Source: Thermomonas sp. (GTDB lineage: Bacteria > Pseudomonadota > Gammaproteobacteria > Xanthomonadales > Xanthomonadaceae). Taken from it: a DNA stretch of 64,000 bases. Both the position numbers and the translations under genes were made by a program. Where the stretch lies: positions 62,001-126,000 of the forward strand of contig JADKKV010000005.1 of assembly GCA_016720345.1 (NCBI GenBank), given 5' to 3'. The notes under the pieces were generated by a model. That model searched no databases. It saw only the letters and a program-made list of their open reading frames with translations, and was not told the origin of the DNA. Below, in pieces: positions 51,211 to 59,853 of this stretch (its first letter is position 1; each line of letters starts with the position of its first letter).

Positions 51211-53721
51211 TCAGAACTCCTGGCTGAAGCGGATGCCGATGGTGCGCGGCTGGGCGACGACGGTGTAGGGCTGGTTGCCGCAGGTCAGCGCCGCGCACTG
51301 GGCGAAGCGGGTCATCTCGGCGCGTTCGTCGAACACGTTCTTGACGAACACGTCGATCGACCAGTTGTTGCGGCGCCATCCGGCGGACAGGTCGGTCATC
51401 GTGTAGGCACCGAGGTACCCCAGCAACGCGGTTTCCGCCTCGCGCATGTCGACCCGGCGTTCGCCGGCATGCGCCAGCGACGCCTGCCAGTAGGCCTCGC
51501 CGCCCTTGAAGTCGAAGCTGTAACGCGCGTTCAACGCGCCCTTGAACTCCGGCGTGACCGGCAGTCGGGTGCCGGATGCCGCCTGCGGGCCGCTGACCAC
51601 GTTGCCATTCGGATCCAGCGTGCCCGCCGGGCACACGGTTTCCGGCTCACCATTCGGCTTGATCCAGCCACAGTAGTTCTTGGTCAGCTTGGCGTCGTAC
51701 CAGGCGAAGCCGCCGGTGATCTGCAGGTTGTAGGTGGCCGCCCAGCTGAGGTCGATCTCCAGGCCGTCGATCTGCGCCTCGTTGGCGTTGCGGATCTCGG
51801 TCAACCCGTTCTGGCCAAGGTAGGAGAACTGGAAGTCCTTCCAGTCCTCGCGGAACAGCGCGCCGTTGAAGGTCAGGGTGTTGTCAGCCCAACTGGTCTT
51901 CCAGCCAAACTCGTAATTTGTCAGGAAGTCGGAGGTATAAGGCGGCAACGTGCCGCGGCGGTTGATGCCGCCGGGTCGGTAACCCTCCGACCACGTCGCA
52001 TACAGCATCTTGCTATCGCTAACCTGGTAGGTCGCATTGAGCCGACCAAGCCAACCGTCCTCGCTAACGCCCTTGTCGAACACCTTGCACGGCGCCCCAT
52101 TGAACGGCGTCCAAGTCGCTCCGAATTGCGCCAGGCAACCCGCTTCGCCATAACGATCCTCCGGGTCCAGGCTGGATTGCGAGGAGTATCCATTGGCAAA
52201 ACCGAAATATCCCTTCAGCGCATTTTCGGCGCGGAACCAGCGCCCGCCGGCAGTCAGCTCCAGCTTGTCGGAGACGTCGAAACTGACCTCACCGAACACT
52301 GCCTTGTCGCGATCCTCGCGTTCCTGTTCAGTCAACCAAATCGTATCCTCGTAGCCACTGACCGACAGGTCCGAAGCCAGACCATCGACCCGGTAACGTT
52401 GGTGGATGTCGTGCTGCTGCTGCTGCCAGAACAGACCTGCCGCAAAACGGACTCGGTTCTCGCGCGGCGATGCGATGCGCAGCTCATGGCTGGTCTTCTG
52501 GTAGCCATCAGTCGCCTGGATGTACTGCGCCGGATTGATCAGGACTCCGTTGTCGTCGTAGAAATACGCGCCGTAGCCGGCCAGGGTGTCGTACCAGAAG
52601 CCGTAATCGCTGTAGTCGGATTCGGAATCGACGTCGCGCTTCATGTGCGAGAACACGTAGGTCAGGTCGAAGTTGCCGACCTTGCCCTCCACCGTCAGCG
52701 CCGCCTGGTACCAGCGGTCGTCCGAGGTTTCCGGATAGAAATGCTTGACAGCCAGGTCGGTTACCCCGGGGTCGTAGCCCATCGCCGGGTTGCCGGCGTT
52801 CGGGTCGACGCCGGCGCTTCCGTAGGCCTGCTGCTTCTGCGCGATCAGCTGCGGGGTGATGGTCCAGTTGTCGTTGATGTCGAAGCGCGCGGAGGCACGG
52901 ATGCCGGCGGTGTCGGCGCTGTTGTAGTCCTTCTCGGCGCGGTCCGGGTTGGTGTCGACGATGCCCGAGGTGGGATAGGTGCGGGTGCCGCTGAGGTTGT
53001 CGACGTAGCCGGCATCGTGCTTCTGCCAGCCGACCAGGCGCACCGCGGCGTGGTCGTTGACCGGGATGTTGACGAAGCCCTCCAGCACGTGGCCGAGGCC
53101 GCCGTCACTGATGCTGTTGGCCTCGACGCTGTAGCCGGCCGAGAATCCGGACGGATCCGGCTTGCGGGTGATCAGGCGGACCGTGCCGGCCTGCGAGCTG
53201 GCGCCGTACAGGGTGCCCTGCGGGCCGGCCAGCGCCTCGACGCGCTCGATGTCGTACATGTGGATGTCGAGCGCGCCCTGGATGGTGGTGATCGGCTGCT
53301 CGTCCAGGTACATGCCCACGCTGGGCTGCGAGCCGGAGTGGTTGCCATCGCCACCGCTGGCCACGCCGCGCATGTACACCTGCACGAAGCCCGGGCCGGA
53401 GAACACGCCGCCACCGGCGGTGCCGTACGACAGGCTGGGGATCATCTTCGCGTAGTCGTCGAAATCGGCGACGTTCTGCTGTTCGAGCTGGGTATTGCCC
53501 AGCACCTGCAGGCTGATAGGCACCTTCTGCAGGTTCTCGACGCGCTTCTGCGCGGTCACCGTGATTGCATCCAGGGTGCGCGCCTCCTTGTCCTGCGGGC
53601 TCGCCGGCGCATCGGCGGACTGCGCCCATGCCAGCGGCGAGGAAAACACCAGCGCAACCGCGGCTGCCAGCGGCAGGCGGCGCATGGCGGAACGGCGGGT
53701 CGTACGGGTGCGAGTCTGCAT
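51211..53721 (-). CDS. TonB-dependent outer membrane receptor
   Basis: 836 aa from ATG 53721, with GGAGGGG about 8 nt upstream. The signal MQTRTRTTRRSAMRRLPLAA to AWAQ is followed by LDAITVTAQKRVENLQKVPI (TonB-box region and plug start), plug VYMRGVASGGDGNHSGSQPS and VGMYLDEQPITTIQGALDIH, ERVEALAGPQGTLYGASSQA, and a 22-strand barrel ending IRFSQEF with aromatic terminus. The class resembles iron-complex or carbohydrate receptors of Sphingomonas and Caulobacter types; the ligand is not deducible. Bases about 51,900-52,480 (residues about 414-607) are clearly AT-richer than the flanks. Confidence 0.9.
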   Translation of the reverse strand: MQTRTRTTRRSAMRRLPLAAAVALVFSSPLAWAQSADAPASPQDKEARTLDAITVTAQKRVENLQKVPISLQVLGNTQLEQQNVADFDDYAKMIPSLSYGTAGGGVFSGPGFVQVYMRGVASGGDGNHSGSQPSVGMYLDEQPITTIQGALDIHMYDIERVEALAGPQGTLYGASSQAGTVRLITRKPDPSGFSAGYSVEANSISDGGLGHVLEGFVNIPVNDHAAVRLVGWQKHDAGYVDNLSGTRTYPTSGIVDTNPDRAEKDYNSADTAGIRASARFDINDNWTITPQLIAQKQQAYGSAGVDPNAGNPAMGYDPGVTDLAVKHFYPETSDDRWYQAALTVEGKVGNFDLTYVFSHMKRDVDSESDYSDYGFWYDTLAGYGAYFYDDNGVLINPAQYIQATDGYQKTSHELRIASPRENRVRFAAGLFWQQQQHDIHQRYRVDGLASDLSVSGYEDTIWLTEQEREDRDKAVFGEVSFDVSDKLELTAGGRWFRAENALKGYFGFANGYSSQSSLDPEDRYGEAGCLAQFGATWTPFNGAPCKVFDKGVSEDGWLGRLNATYQVSDSKMLYATWSEGYRPGGINRRGTLPPYTSDFLTNYEFGWKTSWADNTLTFNGALFREDWKDFQFSYLGQNGLTEIRNANEAQIDGLEIDLSWAATYNLQITGGFAWYDAKLTKNYCGWIKPNGEPETVCPAGTLDPNGNVVSGPQAASGTRLPVTPEFKGALNARYSFDFKGGEAYWQASLAHAGERRVDMREAETALLGYLGAYTMTDLSAGWRRNNWSIDVFVKNVFDERAEMTRFAQCAALTCGNQPYTVVAQPRTIGIRFSQEF

Positions 53722-53770
53722 TGCGGGGTCCCCTCCCAAGGATTCACGCCAACTTTACGCAATTTTCACC

Positions 53771-55801
53771 TCAAACCGGCAACTCCCCCGCCGGCGGTAC
53801 CGCCGGGTAGTGGTCGAGCACCGGGCCAAGCGCCTGCTTCAGTGGATCCAGCCATGGCTCGAAATGCCGCCACTGGTCCAGTCCTTCGCGGTAGATCGGC
53901 CGCCGCACCTGCTCCGAACTGGCGGTGCGCACCGCGCGCTCGTTCTCGAAGAAGCGCAGGCAGCGCTGGTCGAACGGCAAGCCGCAGAAGTCCAGCAAGG
54001 CGCGCACCTGGACCTCGGTGTCGGCCACCATGTCCTCGTAGATGACGCGATGGACCCGGCCCGGCAACACCTCGTCGAAGTGCGCCATCAGCGCCACGTA
54101 GTCGACGTAGTAGCGGCCCATGTCGGCCAGGTCGTAGCTGAAGGCCTGGCCGCGGGCGAAGTGCTGCTTGAAGTTGGAGAAACAGCACGCCAGCGGGTGC
54201 CGGCGCGCGTCGATGATCGTCGCGTTCGGCAGGATCAGGTGGATCAGCCCGACGTGCGCGAAATTGTTCGGCATCTTGTCGATGAAGAACGGGCGCCCCA
54301 GCTTGCGCTGCACCCGGGTGCCGGCGAGGTAGCGCTCGCCCAGCGCCCTGAACCCGGCCGGGTCCATGCCTGCCACGATGTCGTGGTAGGACGTGGTCTC
54401 CGGCTGGCTTGATCGGGCCCGCAGGTCGCGGGTGATGGCGATGATGTCCGGCAGCTCCATCGTCGCTTCCACCTGCGGATGGCTGGACAGGATCTGCTCC
54501 ACCAGGGTGGAGCCGGCGCGCGGCATGCCGAGGATGAACACCGGCGCCGGGTCGTCGTCGCCGGCACCGGCGCGTTCGGCCAGGAACTCGCGCGTGTACA
54601 CCGCCTGCGCGCGGCGCCGGCGCTGGGCGTTCTGCTCCGCGTCGTACGGCAGCTGGGTGCGCCGCAGGGCGTTGCCGCTGGCGTAATGCGCGAACGACCC
54701 GGCGTAGTCGCCGGCATCCTCCAGCGCCTTGCCGAGCGCGAACTCGAAATGCAGGCGCTGCTCGTCGTCGAGGTCGCTTCGTTGCAGCTGCTGGCGCATC
54801 GCAGCGATGTCGCCGGCATCGAAACGCACGGTCTTGAGGTTGGCCAGGCTCCACCACGCGCCGCCGAACCCGGGGTCGAGTTCGAGCGCACGGCGGTAGG
54901 CGATGATCGCGCGCGCGGTCGCGCCCTCGGTCTTGAGTGCGTGGCCCAGGCTCATCCACACCCGCGGCTCCTTGGGCCGCTTGTGCAGGATCGACTCATA
55001 CAAGCGGATCGCGCTGTCGTAACTGCCGAGCTTGCCCAGTACCACCGCCTTCAGGTTCTGCAGGCCGGGATTGTCCGCGTCCGCCGCCAGCAGGCTGTCC
55101 ACCTCGACCAGCGCATCCTCGTGGCGGTTGCAGCGATCCAGCACCAGCGCATAGTTGTGGCGCGCCATCGCAAAGCCGGGCGCCAGCGCGAGGCAGCGCT
55201 CGAGCAGCTCCAGCGCCTGCTCGTTGCGCCCGACCCGGGCCCCGAGTTCGGCCAGCATCCGCATCGCCGGGACGTCGTTGGGAAAGGCGCGCAGGCGATC
55301 GCGCAGCAGGCGCTCGGCATCGGGCAGGCGGTTGCCTGACAGCGCCTCGCCCGCGGCCATCAGCCGTGGGTCGTGCATGCCGGTGCGCGCATGCAGCAGG
55401 TAGGCCTGGGCGGCGCGCGCGCGGTCGCCGCAGGCATCCAGCTGCTCGGCCAGGCGCAACCATCCGGTCGGGATCGTGGGTTGCAGCCGGGTCGCGTGTT
55501 CCAGCGCGGCGACCGCCTCCCTGGCACGCGCCAGCGCGGCGAGCGCGATCCCGAGTTCCAGTTGGACCCGTGGTGCCTCCGGCTGTTCCGCGGCCAGCGG
55601 CTGCAGCAGCGCCAGCGCTTGCGCATGTTCGCCGAGCGCGTTGTGCGACATGCCAAGGACCAGCCGCGCGACCGGGTCGCGTGGCGCTGCGAGCAGGACC
55701 TGGCGCGCCTGCTCGGCCGCCAGCTGGGGGTCGCTGGCCTGCAGGCGCAGCGCATGCGCCAGGGCGGTTTCGACGCTGGCGCTGGCTTGGTTGTCGCTCA
55801 T
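53771..55801 (-). CDS. TPR-repeat sulfotransferase family protein
   Basis: 676 aa. Residues 5-400 hold about nine TPRs (QLAAEQARQVLLAAPRDPVA, EHAQALALLQPLAAEQPEAP, and so on). The C-terminal sulfotransferase domain has the PAPS 5'-phosphosulfate loop VFILGMPRAGSTLVEQILSS (about residue 420) and PNATIIDARRHPLACCFSNF. Related TPR-sulfotransferases are widespread next to TonB receptors in Xanthomonadaceae; targets are unknown, with sulfated peptides or polysaccharide possible. It lies 49 nt upstream of the receptor gene on the same strand. Confidence 0.85.
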   Translation of the reverse strand: MSDNQASASVETALAHALRLQASDPQLAAEQARQVLLAAPRDPVARLVLGMSHNALGEHAQALALLQPLAAEQPEAPRVQLELGIALAALARAREAVAALEHATRLQPTIPTGWLRLAEQLDACGDRARAAQAYLLHARTGMHDPRLMAAGEALSGNRLPDAERLLRDRLRAFPNDVPAMRMLAELGARVGRNEQALELLERCLALAPGFAMARHNYALVLDRCNRHEDALVEVDSLLAADADNPGLQNLKAVVLGKLGSYDSAIRLYESILHKRPKEPRVWMSLGHALKTEGATARAIIAYRRALELDPGFGGAWWSLANLKTVRFDAGDIAAMRQQLQRSDLDDEQRLHFEFALGKALEDAGDYAGSFAHYASGNALRRTQLPYDAEQNAQRRRRAQAVYTREFLAERAGAGDDDPAPVFILGMPRAGSTLVEQILSSHPQVEATMELPDIIAITRDLRARSSQPETTSYHDIVAGMDPAGFRALGERYLAGTRVQRKLGRPFFIDKMPNNFAHVGLIHLILPNATIIDARRHPLACCFSNFKQHFARGQAFSYDLADMGRYYVDYVALMAHFDEVLPGRVHRVIYEDMVADTEVQVRALLDFCGLPFDQRCLRFFENERAVRTASSEQVRRPIYREGLDQWRHFEPWLDPLKQALGPVLDHYPAVPPAGELPV

Positions 55802-56004
55802 CGTGTCCCTTCGCAGCGGATGCACGCCGCGCCTGCGGACACGGCCACCGAATCCAAGCGCGCGTGCGGATGCGACTTGGTCGCAATGGCCGCGCGCCGC
55901 CGTGCATTTCGCACCAGGCCATGCATGACCGACGGCATCTTGCCACCGATGCCGCCATCGCACACGCTTGCCGCTCTGTTTGGCTTCCCCGCCGGAACCT
56001 GCCC

Positions 56005-58209
56005 ATGCACAAGCGCCGTGCCGCCACCCTCCTGCTTGCCGCCCTGTCGCTCTGGGCGGCATCGACGAACGCTGCACTGCCGGCGGCATCGCCCGCCGCG
56101 GCACCACCCGCGCCGGTTGCCTGCCCGCCGATCGCACTGGCCGCCGCGAATGCCTCCGCGGTGCGGGTGCCAAGCGCGGCCGACGCGTGGGGCGGCGAGC
56201 GCGCCGACGGCGCCGCCACCCTGTCCAACCGGGTGGTGGCGTATTCCATCGACGCCGAACTTGACCCGGTCAAGCACACCATCAACGGCAAGCAGACCCT
56301 GGCGTGGCGCAACCGCAGCGCGCAGCCGGTGTGCAGCGTGTACCTGCACCTCTACCTCAATGGCTTCGAGGGACCCGGCAGCACCTTCATGACCGAGAAG
56401 CGGGCCAGCGAAAGCGGCTTCCGCAGCAACGTCGCCACCAAGGACGGCGAGTACGGCTTCATCCGCCTGGACAAGGTGCGGCAGGACGGCGCCAGCGCGA
56501 AGTGGACGTTCGTGCAGCCCGACGGCGGCCCGAAGACCGACCGCAGCGTGGTCCGCATCGACCTGCCGCGCCCGGTCGCGCCCGGTGCCACCACCAGCTT
56601 CGACATCGACTTCTTCAACCAGTTGCCGCGGGTGGTCGCGCGTACCGGCTACTACGGCAGCTTCCACCTGGTCGCGCAGTGGTTCCCGAAGATCGCGGTG
56701 CTGGAGCTGCCGGGCGAACGCGGTGCCACCGCGCCCCGCTGGAACGCCCACGAATTCCACCTGCACAGCGAGTTCTACGCGGACTTCGGCAGCTACGACG
56801 TGCGCATCACCGTGCCCAAGGGCTACACCGTGGGCGCCACCGGCGCCCTCGCCGGCCCCCCGGTGGAAAAGGCCGGCAAGGTCACCCACCGCTACCTGCA
56901 GGACGACGTGCACGACTTCGCGTGGACCGCGGACAAGCGCTACGCCAAGCCGCTGGTGAAGACCTGGAACGGGCCGCGCGGCCCGGTGCAGGTCAAGGTG
57001 CTGTATCCGCCGGACTACGCATCGAATGCGCAACCGGTGCTGCAGGCCACCATCGACGCGTTGCAGTACTTCTCCGACACCCTCGGCCCGTACCCGTACA
57101 AGACCGTGACCGCGGTGATCCCGCCGTACCGCGCGGACGAAGCCGGCGGCATGGAGTACCCGACCTTCTTCACCGCCAGCAGCACCGACGAGGACCAGCC
57201 CGGCACCATCGGCCGCTTCGGCCTCGACTTCGTGACCATCCACGAATTCGGCCACGGTTACTTCTACGGCATCCTCGGCTCCAACGAATTCGAGGAACCC
57301 GCGCTCGACGAGGGCATGAACGAGTACTGGGACCAGCGCATGATGACTGCGCGCAAGCAGGACATCGTGTTGAGCACGCCCTGGCTGAAGCCCTACGGGA
57401 TCGGCACCCGGATCACCCCGTTCCAGATGGAGCGCCTGGGCGCCAACCTCGACGACCCGGCCGACCCGCTGGGCGGCAACTCCTGGGCGCGCCTGTCCAG
57501 CGGCAGCTATGGCACCGTGTATTCGCGCACCGCCACCGCCATGCGCCAGATCGAATCGCTGGTCGGCACCCCGGCGATGGAACGCGCGATGAAGCTGTAC
57601 TACGCGCGCTGGAAGTTCCGCCACCCCTCGTTCGCCGACCTGCGCGAGGCGCTGGCCGAAGGCACCGGCAAGCCCGCGATCGTCAATGCCGCGTTCGATT
57701 CATTCGTCTACGGCACCGGCCGGGTCGACGACCGCGTGGCCAGCATCGACAGCCACGAGCTGCTGCCGCAACCGGGCTACCGGATGCACGAAGGCAAGCA
57801 GGTGCTGGTGGGCAGCAAGGAACTGGACAAGGCGGTCGCCCGGTTGCGCGAGCAGTGGGAAGCCAAGCATGCCGACGCGAAGGAATGGCAAGGGCCCTTC
57901 CCGTACCGCAGCACCGTGGTGGTCCGCCGCAATGGCCTGGCGGTGCCGCAGACCCTGCGCGTGAAGTTCGCCGATGGCAGCCATCGCGACATGGCGGTGA
58001 CCACCACCGGCAGCTGGCAACGCTTCTCGTTCGTCGGCCCGGCGAAGGCGGTCTCGGCGCAGCTGGATCCGGACGACCGCATCCACATGGATGCCTCCGA
58101 ACTCAACGACAGCCGCACCGCCGAGCCCAATGCCGCGCCGAAGCAGCGCTGGTTCGCCGACTTCACCGCCACCCTGCAGTCGCTGTTCGCGCTGCTCACC
58201 TTCGCCTGA
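56005..58209 (+). CDS. Secreted M1 family metallopeptidase
   Basis: 734 aa with a signal (MHKRRAATLLLAALSLWAA to NAA). Aminopeptidase-N-like layout: a beta-rich N-terminal domain (VAYSIDAELDPVKHTINGKQ), the exopeptidase motif EAGGMEYPTFFTAS, and the zinc site HEFGHGYFYGILGSNEFEEP with the Glu ligand in DEGMNEYW. The C-terminal half is an armadillo-like domain (AMKLYYARWKFRHPSF). It cleaves N-terminal residues from peptides in the periplasm or outside. Its start is 203 bases from the divergent TPR-sulfotransferase start. Confidence 0.9.
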   Translation: MHKRRAATLLLAALSLWAASTNAALPAASPAAAPPAPVACPPIALAAANASAVRVPSAADAWGGERADGAATLSNRVVAYSIDAELDPVKHTINGKQTLAWRNRSAQPVCSVYLHLYLNGFEGPGSTFMTEKRASESGFRSNVATKDGEYGFIRLDKVRQDGASAKWTFVQPDGGPKTDRSVVRIDLPRPVAPGATTSFDIDFFNQLPRVVARTGYYGSFHLVAQWFPKIAVLELPGERGATAPRWNAHEFHLHSEFYADFGSYDVRITVPKGYTVGATGALAGPPVEKAGKVTHRYLQDDVHDFAWTADKRYAKPLVKTWNGPRGPVQVKVLYPPDYASNAQPVLQATIDALQYFSDTLGPYPYKTVTAVIPPYRADEAGGMEYPTFFTASSTDEDQPGTIGRFGLDFVTIHEFGHGYFYGILGSNEFEEPALDEGMNEYWDQRMMTARKQDIVLSTPWLKPYGIGTRITPFQMERLGANLDDPADPLGGNSWARLSSGSYGTVYSRTATAMRQIESLVGTPAMERAMKLYYARWKFRHPSFADLREALAEGTGKPAIVNAAFDSFVYGTGRVDDRVASIDSHELLPQPGYRMHEGKQVLVGSKELDKAVARLREQWEAKHADAKEWQGPFPYRSTVVVRRNGLAVPQTLRVKFADGSHRDMAVTTTGSWQRFSFVGPAKAVSAQLDPDDRIHMDASELNDSRTAEPNAAPKQRWFADFTATLQSLFALLTFA

Positions 58210-58216
58210 GGCGCCC

Positions 58217-59107
58217 ATGTCCACCAACACCCGCCCGCTTCCGATCGCCGCCGCCCTTGGCCGTGGCCTGCGCGGTGCCCTGCAATGGCGGCTGCTGCTG
58301 CTGTGGGCGCTGGCCACACTGGTGTGCGCCCTGATCGGCGCGCTGCCGGCCTGGGGCTGGCTCGGCACCCTGTTCGGGCACTCCGTGCACGCCACCGCAG
58401 TCGCCGGTGGCGAGGCCCCGGCCCTGGTGCTGGAAGCGCTGACCCAGCGCGACGCGCCGATGTCCCTGCTCGGCGCCAGCAGCATGGGCGCGGGCCTGCT
58501 GATGCTGGTGCTGTCGCCGCTGCTGGTCGGCGCCACGGTGTCCGCGATCCGCGCACGCACGCGCCTGGGCTTCGGCGACCTGCTGCGCGGCGGGATCGGC
58601 GAATACGGGCCGATGCTGCGGATGCTGCTGTGGTCGGCGGTCCCGCTTGGGATCGCGCTGGCGGCGGGCAGCGGGATCCTCGCGGCCAACGCCGCCGCGC
58701 ACAAGCAGGCGGTGGTTGCCGCCGAACTGGATGCCGGCCGCTACGCCGCGATGGCGGTCGGCGGGGTGCTGTTCGTGCTGGCGCATGCCAGCCTTGAGGC
58801 CGGCCGCGGCTGGCTGGCCGCGGATGGCCGCCTGCGCTCGGCGCTGAAGGCATGGTGGCGTGGGGTGAAACTGCTGCGCCGTCGCCCGCTGGCGGTGCTC
58901 GGCGTGTACCTGGGCACCACCCTGGCGGGCCTGCTGCTGGTCGCACTGCTGCTGCTGGCGCGCCCGTACCTGGGTGACGGCGGGATGCCGGCGCTGCTGC
59001 TGGGCCTGCTGCTGTCCAGCGCCGTCGCCGCAGCGCTGGCGTGGAGCCGGATCGCCCGCCTGTCCGGGATGGCGGCACTGGCCGAGGACGCCCACGCCCG
59101 CCGTTGA
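58217..59107 (+). CDS. Multi-pass membrane protein, unknown
   Basis: 296 aa, five to six hydrophobic segments: WRLLLLWALATLVCALIGAL near the N-terminus, GAGLLMLVLSPLLVGATVSA, PMLRMLLWSAVPLGIALAAG, YAAMAVGGVLFVLAHASLEA, LAVLGVYLGTTLAGLLLVAL and ALLLGLLLSSAVAAALA. It starts 7 nt after the M1 peptidase, so it is cotranscribed with it. I do not recognise the family; the pattern resembles proteins with alternating membrane and amphipathic segments of the stage-II-sporulation-M type, but that is a guess. Basic loops and ATGGCA-like Ala-rich composition. Confidence 0.75.
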   Translation: MSTNTRPLPIAAALGRGLRGALQWRLLLLWALATLVCALIGALPAWGWLGTLFGHSVHATAVAGGEAPALVLEALTQRDAPMSLLGASSMGAGLLMLVLSPLLVGATVSAIRARTRLGFGDLLRGGIGEYGPMLRMLLWSAVPLGIALAAGSGILAANAAAHKQAVVAAELDAGRYAAMAVGGVLFVLAHASLEAGRGWLAADGRLRSALKAWWRGVKLLRRRPLAVLGVYLGTTLAGLLLVALLLLARPYLGDGGMPALLLGLLLSSAVAAALAWSRIARLSGMAALAEDAHARR

Positions 59108-59178
59108 CGAGGGCGACAAGCCCGCGCGCCCGGATTACCATCCGGGATTGCCCGTGGCGAACGCCCCCCGGAGACGAC

Positions 59179-59850
59179 GTGGCCCTGTTCGATTTCTTCA
59201 AGCGCAAGCGGCAACCCGCGCCGGCACCCAAGCCGGCACCGGCACCCGTGGCAGCCCCCGCTGCTGCGCCAGCCGACGTCCCGGCCTCGGCCAGCGCCAG
59301 TGACGCCAATCCGCAGGAGGCCCACGATTTCCTCCCCGATCCGGGGCCGGGGGTTGTCCCTGCGCACGATGGCCCCGAGCGCCGCGAACGCGAACGCCGG
59401 CATGCGCGGAACGGCACCCGCGTGCTGGTGATCGACGATTCACCGACGATCGTCGCCCTGCTCAAGCGCATGCTGCAGCAGAACCACCTGCAGGTGCTGG
59501 AAGCCGGCGACGCCGAAACCGGCATCGAGGTCGCGCGCCGCGAGGTGCCGGACCTGATCTTCCTCGACATCGTGCTGCCCGGCATGGACGGCTTCAGCGC
59601 GCTGCGCACCCTGCGCCGCGACCCGGCCACCCGCGACGTGCCGATCATCATGATCAGCGGCAACGCGCAGGCCACCGAGCAGTTCTACGTGCAGCGCATC
59701 GGCGCCGACGACTTCATGAAGAAGCCGTTCTCGCGCGCCGAGGTGTTCAACCGGATCGAGGCGCTGCTCGACGCCGACGGCATCCCGCGCCACGGCAGCA
59801 AGCCGGGCACGCGCGCGGAAGCGGCCGCGGCCGCGGCCGGCAGCGCCTGA
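59179..59850 (+). CDS. Response regulator (single REC domain with Ala/Pro-rich N-terminus)
   Basis: 223 aa from a GTG at 59179 with GGAG 6 nt upstream (VALFDFFKRKRQPAPAPKPA). Residues 12-75 are low-complexity Ala/Pro; residues 82-205 form a REC domain: VLVIDDSPTIVALLKRML with the acidic pair, the phospho-acceptor Asp in LIFLDIVLPGMDG, Thr/Ser in IIMISGNAQA, and Lys in FMKKPFSR. No output domain. The PilG/PilH/CheY type fits best. No histidine kinase is adjacent. The C-terminus is Ala-rich. Confidence 0.88.
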   Translation: MALFDFFKRKRQPAPAPKPAPAPVAAPAAAPADVPASASASDANPQEAHDFLPDPGPGVVPAHDGPERRERERRHARNGTRVLVIDDSPTIVALLKRMLQQNHLQVLEAGDAETGIEVARREVPDLIFLDIVLPGMDGFSALRTLRRDPATRDVPIIMISGNAQATEQFYVQRIGADDFMKKPFSRAEVFNRIEALLDADGIPRHGSKPGTRAEAAAAAAGSA

Positions 59851-59853
59851 GCG

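Noticed and set aside
59220-59310. Ala/Pro repeats in the response regulator as a programmed repeat
   Set aside because: The codons vary and the unit is not conserved; it is low-complexity linker sequence.
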